This document shows, piece by piece, positions 13,000 to 25,900 of a stretch of 64,000 nucleotides of DNA (position 1 is the first letter of the stretch; each line of letters opens with the position of its first letter). Source of the stretch: Capitella teleta (taxonomy: Eukaryota; Annelida; Polychaeta; Capitellidae); the NCBI GenBank assembly GCA_000328365.1, contig KB301531.1, forward strand, positions 5,913 to 69,912, in the 5' to 3' direction. The position numbers and the translations under genes are program-made. The notes under the pieces are model-generated. The model was not told the origin of the DNA. It saw only the letters and a list, made by a program, of their open reading frames with translations, and made no database searches.

Positions 13000-13058
13000 C
13001 CCAGAATGCACTCCATGATAGAGTGCATTCTGGGAGGTCATGCACTCTATGACCTCCC
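13000..13058. repeat. Two overlapping perfect hairpins
   Basis: Bases 13000-13013 (CCCAGAATGCACTC) pair perfectly with 13021-13034. Bases 13032-13041 (GGGAGGTCAT) pair with 13049-13058. The stems share the GGG at 13032-13034, so they compete at one edge. Both loops carry parts of the same word (CACTC or GCACTCT). Confidence 0.8.
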
Positions 13059-14486
<1,428 letters not shown>

Positions 14487-15838
14487 CAACATGTTGCATG
14501 AAAGAGTTATTTAGTTCATGCTGTTCTCATGATGCTGCATGCATAAACTCGAGTGTCTGTTGAGGGAATAAAGGGATTGTGTGGGGATATTTTGCTTGAT
14601 CAATTTTTGGGGATAGCTTCTGCTCTGTTTGTCGTTGTCGATAATACGTAATGTCGTTGCGATGAAGGAACTACGCTGACGCAATGTGAATCAGAATGCT
14701 CATTGAGCTTTATCCACGCACAAATTCTCAATTCATTGCACCGCCACTAAAAATAATGTCAAGTTCAACTACTTTTTAAAATTTAATGATGCTTGTTTTA
14801 ACTTCTTGCCTTTGTTTATTCGTATGTTCTTGTTAATCAGTATAATATGATGCCACTGTCTCATTTTTGACGGGAAAAAAATTGATTGTCATAATTATTC
14901 GCAAGTAAAGGCATTTGTGCACGGTATTAAATTGTCCATGCAACCGATTCATATAGTTGTTACATCTATAAATACATGTATATCTCCTAATTGCACAGCA
15001 GAAAGATCAGGGGAAAAACCTCAGCCTTTTTATTGGTAGTATAATGGGCTCCTTGTTAACAGATTTTACGACGAACATAAAACGCATGAGATCAACATCA
15101 GTCCGATAATCCCACGAAAAGCAGGAGAAATTGTTTGCCATCAAAGACCTTTCACGGAACCCTTGTAATATGCGCCACGTGCCATGGCTTTGTAGCCTGA
15201 TTAGGCTGCAATTTCTGAGAGAGAAATGGTGTCGTGAATTCTATAATTCTACGCAGTGTTTGTAGTCCAGGAATCGAGATATAGATGACGATGATGATTA
15301 TGGAATTTCGGACAGAGGCAGGATTCCATCAGACCATGAGAGTTTCCAAGGAAAATAAGTACACCCCATTCCCTCATCCAGACCCCATTAAGTTATCGGA
15401 AATATAATCATGGAACTCTGATGACTCGATCACAAAAGTACAAACTCCAATTGGTCTTTTTCCTTTCATCTCCTGGTTGCTACTCAACCAGTGCTCTCTT
15501 AACAACGAATATATTACAACCAGAATGATACTTGTTACGGCTGCCAATTATCCAGGAATACAACAGAGACCTTTTCATGTCGATTCTGAGTGTATTGATT
15601 TTTATGAATGCAGAGAAATCAATTTAAAAGCGATCTATCATCTATAAATATAATATAAGCTCAAGTTTCCTGGTAGCCTATAGACACGACAGAATAGCTT
15701 AATTGAAACGAGACGAACGATATGGAAAAGTTGGGACATTAATTACTACATTTACAGAGAAAATCAGATATACTACAGACACTTTAAAGATCTGCCACAC
15801 AATCCTTTTGGTTTTTTTATTATTTATGATTTTTTTAA
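14487..15838. other. Intergenic, no recognisable gene
   Basis: AT-rich 1.35 kb. The 5' exon (signal peptide) of the PAN-domain gene at 16135 could lie here, but no leader exon with a donor could be pinned down. Confidence 0.4.
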
Positions 15839-16043
<205 letters not shown>

Positions 16044-16134
16044 CAGAAAAATGGCGTGTTCGCTTGTTGTTTGATCCGTGTTATTATGTAACGATACGAA
16101 ATTTGAAGAACAAAAAGCGTCGATACAATTCCAG

Positions 16135-16916
16135 GTTTTGATCACGTGGTCGCATACCTGGATGCCGAAGGATACGTGCACATCGACGACTGGGGAATGG
16201 GATACGCTTATAATTGGCTGCAACCAATCGAAGGCGACTACTACGGAAACCCCAACACGATCTCTGTGGTCATCATGACGGACGACAGCGGAATTGGAGC
16301 AATGCTAGTGTCCATCAGTGACAGGGTGCTCAGTGGCGCTGGACACTGGACATGCGCCAAGGGTGAGATCCCCCCCTCCGAGCAACTGGACGCTGTGTGG
16401 CCAGCGGCTGTGGAGGTCGGACCGAACGGATGTTGCAAATATGGGGCGTTTTTGGGAAGACCTTTTACAAGAGTGCCACTGAACACCAAGTGGGTCACGC
16501 AGCAGACGCCGGACACCAGCTGTACATTCTTCACGTGTCGAGTGAAGTTACCACCGAGGGGTGAGTACAACCCAGTGTGTATACGCGCTCAGAAATGTCT
16601 TGTTTCAGCGTTCAAGCACACGCATTACAAGTTAGTGGCTGGCGGCTCACCTTTTCTCTCTGGCGACGGATCGCACGTGTTTCCATCGTCTTCTCTCGCA
16701 CAATGCGCGGTCACGTGTGTTGACATCGGTGGCTGTCTCTGTGTCAGAGGAGAGATTCAGTATAAATGGATATGCTCACGGGGAAGAAGCGCCTGCTGTT
16801 CCTACTTCTACCTGCCTTCCTCCGGGCAATGCCACATCTCCAGAAGCGTCACACCTGTTGTCAGCCCAATGTATGCAGGGATCAGTAGTGATTACTTCAC
16901 AGTGGATCCCAGATAG
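16135..16916 (+). CDS. Extracellular protein with jelly-roll-like module and PAN/apple domain (5' end missing)
   Basis: Exon 16135-16560 begins after a good acceptor (CAATTCCAG) in phase 2, so an upstream exon exists that I could not find. It encodes FDHVVAYLDAEGYVHIDDW, then DDSGIGAMLVSISD, then GHWTCAKG, DAVWPAAVEVGPNG and WVTQQTPDTSCTFFTCRVKL. This G-x-x-x-S, W-x-C, W-P-A-A-x-x-x-G-x-N pattern is one I associate with secreted modules of many aquatic invertebrates; I do not know its formal name. After a 48-nt intron (16561-16608), exon 2 encodes a PAN/apple-type domain: HYKLVAGGSPF, SLAQCAVTCVD, then C-x-C and GQCHISR, stopping at 16916. PAN domains bind carbohydrate or protein. The intron length is a multiple of three without a stop, so retention would insert 16 residues. 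Confidence 0.75.
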
Positions 16917-17702
16917 GTCGATGAAGGAGATCACGTGGGTTCGTAATTCTACAGTAAAGGTTTAGGATTAGGATAGGACTAATATCAGCTTTATTCCTTT
17001 ATTGCGTGTAAAGATGTCTCACAATTTACTGATGGTGATCGTCAAACATGATGAAAAACATTCTTGAGAATTGTGAGAAAATGAGACAGTATACTCGTAT
17101 GTTTGTCACACATTAATTAATTAATCAATTAATTAATTGCAGAAAACATGGCAGAACAATTATAAGTGCACTGTATCCTTGGACTAATTGAATCCCACAA
17201 AATATTTTACGCCATACATGTTATCGCAATAATTGTTGTTGCAGTCTTACCCGCTTGTGTTTGAACTTTCTAAATGAATTACGTAATAAATGAGTAATTT
17301 ATTAAAATTTCGTTCTCACAGGCACCCAAGCACATTACATACATCCCTCCAACAAAGCTACAGATTAACACTGATTACAAGATAATTAATTGAATCGGAT
17401 TGAGTGTCAATAAAAAATTATTCAAGGATTACAACTTCGAGCAAACTAACTCTCGCCAATGCTCACTGTATTTTTTCAAAGGATATCTTATTCTACAATA
17501 TGAATACACAAACAAGTACATGTATTCAAGTGTTTATTTCATAAGCTGATATGAATCGTTATGTCACAAGCAAACCTAATTGACCATTATAAATTATAAT
17601 AAAACAATTGTACAAGTAGAAAATGAAAATAAAATAAAAACATTTCACATTTCTAATTAGATCCCATTGTGAGATGATGTAGACATCGATTAATTACGAG
17701 CA
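16917..17702. other. Intergenic between convergent genes
   Basis: The PAN-domain gene (+) and the oxidoreductase gene (-) converge here. AT-rich; AATAAA occurs near 17411 (+). Nothing else is supported. Confidence 0.5.
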
Positions 17703-19354
17703 TCAAAGTGCACTGCTCTCAGTATCATCAGCATCAAAGTGAACTCCAATCTGTCTCCTGACTTCATCCAGAATCTCCATGATCCAAATGCTATCCTTCC
17801 AAGGCATTGTGGGGCATTCACGCTGACCTTAAAAGGAATGTGACACCGATTCTGAGTAAGTGCAATAAAGACAGAGATACACACAGGAGCCCACAATTCG
17901 TTATGTAGCCGAGGATCCCAGTGCAATTGCACTGAATTCCACCATGACCACAAACCAGAATTATCATTATTATCCATGCAGAAGTAGTATATTGAATGCA
18001 TGCTGACAGAAACTAAATGATTTATACATTTAAACGAATGTTTAGTGGTGTTGAGGTTTGAATTGACATAGCAAACTACATCAATAATGAAAACATCAAA
18101 AGAAGAATCTCAATGCACAGCACTCGCCTTTACCTTTGAGAATGCAATCTCGCACGCATTTGACTTCGTAACCCAGACCTTCTGATCGCTCAAAGCTCAT
18201 TTCGTATTGCGATTTTGGCAAATCATACTTGTACGTCTTCTCGGGGGCGATCAACTCAATTGGATGGAAAAAGCCAGGAAGCTGAAGGACAGTACAACTA
18301 GTTAGCCATGACAACGATCAAAACCAGCGGACTGACCACAAGAGAGCCTTTTTGACCGAATACTCTCAGTGTGTTGTCCGTTTTGCAATTGATGGAAAGA
18401 GTGATATTGAACATTCTTCCGTTCGAGTAGTGCAAGGCCACAGTCGTCATCTGGTCCACACCTGGAGAAATTTCATTTTAAAGGGTCTTTCCCAAAGGCA
18501 TTTCTCAAACGGCCAAACTGACCTGTATCCAATAATTGACTAGATGCCACAATTTTCTCCGGCTTCTCGCTGCCAAAAATGAAATTGGCAAACATGGTAG
18601 GGTAACACCCGATGTCCATAGTGGCCCCGCCGCCGAGTTCTCTCGTTCGCATCCGTTCGACGTCCACTCGGTCGATGCCGAAATTGACAGTGACTACTTT
18701 GATCTCTCCCAGGGCATTCAACTCTTTGCGGAAGTCGCTCATCACGGGAAAGAACCTGGTCCAGAATGCCTGAAATGGATTCATGTCAGACAGATTGAGC
18801 GCATGCGCGTGCGCGGCCTACCTCCATGAGGAACACGTCGTTCTTTTTCGCAACGGCAATCACATTTCTCAACTGTTTGCTGTTCATGCAGAACGGTTTC
18901 TCACAAACGACATGCTTCTTGGCATTCATCATCATCTCCATCAGTTCAGCGTGGGTGCTGATGATGCCGCCGATGTACACCACATCTACAAATCACGAGT
19001 ATATAGCTAGTGAAAATACATCGCCTCGTGCACCCACCAACGCTCTCGTCCTCTGCTATCTCCTTGTACGATCCATACGCTTTTGCGATGTTGAACTTCT
19101 GCGCAAAAGCTTCGGCTGATTTCAACGAACGAGCAGCGATGCAGACAATCTGTCACGATAATTATGGTCTGTAAATTTCGAAGCCGAATATGGAAGAAAG
19201 CTGACCTCATTTTCCGACGAAGGGTACTGACGAATGGCGGCCGCGAAGTCGGAGGAGATGAGACCAGCACTGGCGATGCCCCAACGTAAGACTACAAATG
19301 AGATATGAGAGATGGGGAAGGGAGAAGACGTAGGGCTTAAGGCTCACCTGGCAT
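17703..19354 (-). CDS. Trans-1,2-dihydrobenzene-1,2-diol dehydrogenase-like oxidoreductase, 8 exons
   Basis: Gfo/Idh/MocA-family NAD(P)-dependent dehydrogenase, 337 aa; mammalian DHDH is of similar length. Exons: 19348-19354, 19206-19291, 19038-19149, 18822-18985, 18523-18769, 18337-18461, 18134-18281, 17703-17827; phases all agree. Exon 1 contributes only seven coding bases (ATGCCAG). The Rossmann start reads RWGIASAGLISSDFAAAI. The signature HVVCEKPFCMN carries the catalytic-region lysine, and GGGATMDIGCYPTMFANFIFG has the conserved Asp and Tyr of the active site (D-I-G-C-Y). The C-terminus ends in MEILDEVRRQIGVHFD plus a short tail. Family members oxidise dihydrodiols or sugars such as D-xylose with NADP in the cytosol; the substrate here is not determinable. 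Seven introns are mostly short; the last is 306 bp. Confidence 0.95.
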
Positions 19355-20260
19355 GATGCAATTGTGACGTGAAATGTCGAATGAATGTGGTATCGCAAAT
19401 CGCCGAGTATTTATGCGATGCCCTCTACGATGAGTGAGCGGAATCCGCTTATCACATGGAGACTTCGGCATTAGATTAGAGATGACGCCCTTGAGGCGAG
19501 AGGCACAGTAGCACCTGCATGTTTACAACCACACTATTTAAATTAATTGTTTTCAGGTATATCGCAAAATAATATAATTGTTTATACCACAATAGCGATA
19601 AGTGCAGCCAGGAAACTTCTTCCACTAAATTGACCATTTATAATGCGACGCAAGTTGAACGAACGGGTGTCACTCGATCGTGGCCTCACCTACATTATTT
19701 TGACGTCTCACGATGATTACTAGTAGTTGGTGTGAGTGGCTAACAACTGCACATCACTCACTCACATAATATATTAAAGCAGACTGACAGAACTCGCAAC
19801 CCAGTCATGCAAATAATACAATAACATGCATGTGCATGTACATATCGAGAACTGCGGAGTGCCCGATCGCCTCAGGTCGAATCGCCCGAATACGATTTCG
19901 CCCGAATGCCAAATCGCCCAGTCTCTATTCATATAGGGCTAATCTTGGCATTAATAATCAGTATTGTGTTAGGATATTGTACAGATTCGTACACACAATC
20001 AGTACTGCATGAGCGTAGTACTATAGTACAAACTAGTGTTATATCAGCGATACGTACAGGTAAACAACAACCAGTGTCGAAAAACAACATGTAATTGGTA
20101 ATTACAAGGAAGATATTTGGCAATATCACTATGATATTTGTGATATAAGATTAGAGTCGACCCTTCAAGAAGTTGTGAGTGAACAGGTAATTAGTACTTA
20201 AGAGGCAAAAATACGAACACCTGAGTTATAGCAACACTGTTTATTTTGACTCTCGTCTGT
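19355..20260. other. Intergenic upstream of the DHDH-like gene
   Basis: Contains a stretch at 19860-19920 with four near-repeats of TCGCCC-GAAT, possibly the edge of a degenerate element. No gene is supported. Confidence 0.45.
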
Positions 20261-20564
20261 TAAGGGGACACTTTTTCCATCTCGGACGCAATCGCGTCAT
20301 ATTGGAGACGACGATGACGTCTCTTAGCATTCTGGATTGGGCCTCTGTGAGGGATTCGAGATATCAGTTCATGAACCTCGGCGTCAGACTTTTCTGTGGG
20401 TTTCCCTCTTGTTGCGCGTGTTGTGTTAATCCTGTCTTGGATGTGTGCTCAGCGGGTCTCTTAGCCGTCACTGTTGGTCATCCCGCACGAGGTCGGTCGG
20501 CGGTGCAATCAGTTGTGGCAATGCGCTGAGGTGGACGACGAATGGTTGAGACGTTACATCCCAT
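20261..20564 (-). mobile_element. Candidate decayed Tc1/mariner transposase
   Basis: On the minus strand, 20564-20478 reads MGCNVSTIRRPPQRIATTD, then CTADRPRAG, and ends in a stop. This resembles the second helix and DRPRSG linker of Tc1-like helix-turn-helix domains (G-V-S-x-S-T-I-x-R). Further 3', the frame ending at 20261 (SDAEVHELISRIPHRGPIQN and a basic tail) is open for 45 codons but does not clearly match the family. An independent small exon is an alternative for that part. Confidence 0.4.
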
Positions 20565-22038
20565 TTGGCGGTCAATGGTTCTGGGTTTTATTCATGGATC
20601 CAGAAGGCTCCTGGATAGCTCTCTTTGAAGCGATGCTAGCCGTCCCATGGGGAAATTAGCTCGATGCTTCCGGGTGCAGAATCCATTGGTTGTCTCTCAT
20701 GTTCATTTCACTCTATCGATCGATCGTCTACTGCTCACGTGAGTACTCGATAATTTTTTTTTTCATGACAAAAACAAGAACGAAACGTAACATATGAATA
20801 AAAGTGGCATAAATAAAGAATCAAATGGCGAGGGGGAAATGAACCTCTTTATTTATTTATTTATTTATTTTTTAATTTTTTTCTCTGCCTGAATAAAATG
20901 TAATGGGGAACGGGGTAAAGAACAGAAGAAAAAAATACAAGAATACAAATGACGATGATTTTGTTTTTTCCTCTTGAAACAAACGAAGTTATAATCATAG
21001 TTCTGGTGCGCCGGCCGCTTCAAACACTGATGCGTGTTGATGTTGTTCATGAGTCTCGATAATTACTGTGTGCATTAGAGTGGTTTGTCTCATGTTGGTG
21101 CGAGCATATGGTGTACTGATTGAATGATTTGTAATGGAGCGTGTGTGCTGCAATGACTGGCGAGGTGTAAAAGATGGAAGTATGATTCACGAAAGTGATT
21201 TGGAAATGTGATGCGGGTGAGCTTATACAGAAAAATGATGGATATATGTATTTGTGGGTGTCTGAAATTTTCACGATATTTAGGTTAAAATTAAGGTTAG
21301 CGGCATTTCGGGATTGTCTATGCCAGCTGATTTTTAAACGCCAAAGGCATGAAGTTGGCAAACAGGTTTGAAATATTTCTCTCGCAACATTTCATGGCTC
21401 CGAAAATAGAGAATAGAGCTAGCCAAGAATTATCGCAGTTGTAGACCGTGCAATTCTTTTGCGTCTAAGTATATATTTTTATTCGCCAGAAATTCCGACG
21501 AAAAATATAACAGAATTATTTATAACGGAATTATGTCATATCATACACTTCCAGTCGCTTTCTCAACCAATTGAATCACGTCCATTCTTGAAGCAACACA
21601 GATTCGTGCTCTTTGTTCTTTGTTCTTTGTTCGTGACGCATACATTGAAGTAATGAGCATGACACAATACCTGTTACGTAACACATCTCTCCATTTCATT
21701 GATCTCAGGGCCAAAGAGGCCTGTTCAAATAATCACTACGATATGAATTAATTCATGGAGGAATATATGCAGATAATTAATTCTGTTAGAATTAACATCT
21801 TAAATGCCTACGACTAATTGCTCCCGACCAGGAAGTCGAAATAAAACCTCATAAAATACATACACCACATTTGGGCAAAATTACCAATAATATGCTCATC
21901 GTCAAAACGTCAAACTTAAACAAATTAAAATAAAAACGAGGTAACATATTTACTAATCAGCACAAGAGTTTGTTCCAACACAACAGTCATTCAGCCATGA
22001 TAATCGACCAGCAGTGCTGGCCTAATTCTTCCCTGGCA
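20565..22038. other. Intergenic, no recognisable gene
   Basis: A short TTTA run lies at 20847-20870, and an interrupted A/T-rich tract around it. Short open frames on both strands show no motif or splice context. Confidence 0.45.
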
Positions 22039-24839
22039 TCAAATCCTACGAAGCGATTTGTTCTCTCGCAACTGCTGCTTGCGGTGTTCCAGTTGCACCT
22101 GCAATTTCTCAGGTAAATTTCCATCCGTGAAGAAATCTGTGAAGTAAAAAGAAAGAATATTAGTAATAATTTCTCAGATTTTTGCTACCATTCAATTATT
22201 TTAATTCACATAGAAATGATAGAATAAAATATAAATTATAAATAATACAGTCAAATATAAAATAATACAATCAAATATGAAAATCACCTGCTGCAAAATC
22301 TCTGATGTTATCCGGACGCTTGACAAGAACTTCACTGAAACACAGAAGATGGAAGAATAATGCAGTATAATTCACAAGTTATTAATTGGTTTTGGTCTTG
22401 CGTTCGTTTAATTCACATGAAATTCAATAAACATTTTAAAATCAGACCTTGACTTGAAGGGCCAGATTAAGGGATAACAATGTGTTTGTTATCCCTTATT
22501 ATGTCAAATTATTGTGTTTGTTATCCCTCTGTATTATGTCAAAGAATAAAGATTTTAAGCAGTGTTATTTACACCTGCGATGTCACTCGCAGGGATATTA
22601 CCTCCGCCTTTACGGGGCTTATGTTCTGATACGCATTTGTAACTGTCTGTTTTCCAGTTTTGGGATAATTATAATGAGCAGTGTGATGGTGAATTCCTTC
22701 TGTGAATGTGTCATCAAAAACATCGCCATAACAAGATTGCGTTTATGAACCACCATGAATCAGCGTTCAGGACTCGTTCAACAGCAGACCTGTTCAGCAC
22801 TGAGAGGGTCATGACCTGTGACCCGTCTGTACTATGTCATCATAACAGAGGTGGAATCTCACCCGAGGAATCCGGTTAACAGACACGCCACTTCCGGGTG
22901 CTGCCGCATGTATTGCTCATTGTTCTGTCGAGTCTTTCGCTGGAAATGAAATGAAAACTGACTGGCATTAATTTTAACAATTACATTGCTACAATTACAT
23001 TGTTGGTACATTACATTTACATTGTTATGTTGGATCAAATAGATGAATAATACACTGAAATTCTAATTTCAGTCTGGGCTTAAAGCAGAGAAGAGAATTG
23101 CTTTGTCTAATATTGTCTGACAGACAGGTCCAAAATTTAGGTCAATGGAATAAAATGCTTTGTTAACAGTTGACTGTTGGGAACAGAGGCAACCAAAAAA
23201 GTGATGCCAATCTGATACAATTGAATCGTTCACTGGATGCATAATTATATAGTTGACCTATATAGGAGCATGTCCATTGCATAATTACATAACCACATGT
23301 GCACATACTATCTGCACATCATACCCGGTACATATATGAATAGTTCATTTTTACAAAATTCATTTTGTTTAGCGCAATATCCATCAAAGTGCTCAAATCG
23401 CTGCCCATAAACCACAAATATTTAATTCTTTTGTTATAACTTATAAGAACCCCATTTAAAAAATCAACCATAATGCCTGAGATAATGCCAAATTCATGAA
23501 ATATACTCCCTAATTAAGCATTCCAGAGCAAAATAAGAGAGAGACACAAACAGCGCATATTCAGTGGTTCTAATTCTCCCGCCAAATTGGTTTGGTTCAC
23601 ATATTTGCCACTAGTGGAGCTGCGAATGACAACATAACACCCTGGGAATTCCACAGGCGACCCGTGCAAATAAAGGTTGCTATGGTAATGGACCAACACA
23701 AACGATTCTGCTTCATTGCCTCGAGTCGGAAAATGATGATAAATCATTAATATCTTGAGATAGAGGCTTAATAACTTATATACAAGGCGTTTAAATCTAA
23801 CGATTCTCACTCAATTTAACAATAAAAACACATAAAAAAACAATGTAATTGAGTATTTTTGCCAATTTATGTATATTAAATCATTCTCAGGTGTACTTTG
23901 CATAGCTTTATAACTATTATGCATATATATGCGTTACAATTTTCATTCGATCAAGTGTGTGTTACAAGTATTATAGTCGTAATTGAGCAAATGCATTGAT
24001 TTGTTCAACATCAAATGGAATTGTGGGTGCGTTGATAAAAACTTTAATACCCTAGGGTTTATGGTGGGGTCTTATGACGTCACGTACAAGACCCTGGGGA
24101 ATGTGGCTTGTGGGGTAGGAGACTAACCTTCGGCATATGTAGTCACTGAGGGGAATCGATTGCCTCACAGTCACAGGGCAGGAATATAGTGTTATACTCA
24201 TAGCTGCACGATAACAGCTGATAGAAATGGCAACTGTAGCTAGCACAGTCAAATTTAAATCACAGATAATATGACATCGATATTTGAGTTATTATATGAA
24301 TCGATAGCTGCATTCTGTAGCCATAATCTTAAATCTGTGGGGATAATGGAAATACTGAATACGCACGGAATACTCAAATAGGAGTCTTGGAACCAATTAT
24401 AACCAGTCACCAGTGGGAATGAGATTACTATTTACTGATTAATGAATCGAGCGCGGCCGTGTGACTGTGTGTACCTTAGCTGCATTCTGTAGCCATAATC
24501 TGTGAGGATGATTACCTAATTACCAATATAGAGTCTTGGAACGAGACTATGTGTACCTGTGTACATGGAGTCTCGTTGTGGTATGTAACTATGTCAGCTC
24601 TTACCTTAGGCATACTCTTAGCACAGATAAATTTAATAAATGATAAATCGGGCGGAGACCCCTGGGTCTCGCTGTGGTATGTCAGCTAGTCAGCTCTCAA
24701 GTTGTCAAAAACTCAAGTGCAGCAAACGCACCTTGAATTCGCTGAGCTTCTGTTTCTGCTCCTCACTCAATGCTCCTCCGTCGTAGTGCTCCATTCCTTC
24801 GGGTCCATCGCTGTCGCTCTTGTGAAACTTCTCCTCCAT
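22039..24839 (-). CDS. RIIAD1: RIIa domain-containing protein 1
   Basis: Four exons, 109 aa: 24732-24839, 22863-22939, 22288-22334, 22039-22136; all phases fit. The protein starts MEEKFHKSDSDGPEG, continues LSEEQKQKLSEFKRKTRQNN, NEQYMRQHPEVACLLTGFL, then LVKRPDNIRDFAADFFTD and ends LRENKSLRRI. The central part is the RII-alpha dimerisation/docking-type helix pair; LKRPDNI-x-x-FAA-D-FFTD is diagnostic of RIIAD1. Such domains dock to amphipathic helices of A-kinase-anchor-like proteins, and many are found in cilia and flagella; a ciliary role is inferred here. The first intron (22940-24731) is long (1.8 kb) compared with the others, and shows no gene inside. CGTTATGATT lies (inverted) at 24897-24906, 58 bp 5' of the start codon. 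Confidence 0.93.
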
Positions 24840-25900
24840 TTTGTTGTCTTGTTGCTATGTGTTGACTTCCGCTTTTGCTATTTCATCCCGCGGTGTAATC
24901 ATAACGCACATTACGATGCGCTATGATTATTATTAACACAGGGTGGCCCAGAAGTTGTACACGTAGTAGTCCATTTACCATAGAAATACTGAAATACTAG
25001 AATGACTGTGCAATGTTAGAGCGCCTATTCGCAGTAGCTTGGAAGTTAAGGAGACTAGTATATGGGCTATTTATAGCACAACATACTAGCATGTCGAGTC
25101 TTCATTGACCTGTTTGTTTGGTGAATCCCCTTAAATCTAGCTTAAATTCTGACCGATCATGTGACCCCTATCAGAATTATAGTTTGTGCTTTATATTTTT
25201 ATGCTATATACTGTATGCTAACGATTTCATGCTTTTCAAATGCATTTATATGTTATTGCAAAATAATCGTTCGCTTAATTATATATTATATATAATTAAG
25301 CAAACATTGATTCCTTCAGACTAGTTATCATAATATGGTTAGTCTTAATTAACGGTCTGCAGAAAAGAAAAAAAAATGAAAGAGAGAAAAAAAAATATAG
25401 AGCTGAAGTAATTCCTGCCCTCGACATCGCTATCTGAATGATTTAAAGTAGATCTCCTGGATTTCATTTCACTCTCTTGCTATCTTCCATAAAATATATG
25501 AACAGAGTATAATGAGGGAAAAAAAAGCGGAAGGAGAAACGAAGAAGATATCAAAGAAATAAGAGGTGAGGCGATATATTCACGATGCATTGCAAGAGAG
25601 GTAGATCGATTTTTTTTATTAGGAAGGACAATGATAAATTTAAAATAAATAATCATTTACAGAATGTGGAATTCAGAAAGAAAGAAAAAGCGCTATAAAT
25701 CACATCAGCTGAGTAATATAAAATAAAATTTAAAAATATACAAAATAAAAATAACAGAAATAAAATTTTATCTGAATCAACTGCACAAAGAAGGCTAGCA
25801 ATTTACGTAGAAATCGGCCAATTGATGAGTAATGTTGAATACAATAGAATCACATTTCAATCTCTTCCGTCAGACAAAACAGAGTGCCCCGATGAAATGG
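24840..25900. other. Intergenic between RIIAD1 promoter and FEM1 3' end
   Basis: RIIAD1 and FEM1 lie head to tail on the minus strand, about 1.06 kb apart. Contains a TATATTATATATAATTA palindromic stretch near 25281-25297 and A-rich tracts. No other gene seen. Confidence 0.5.
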
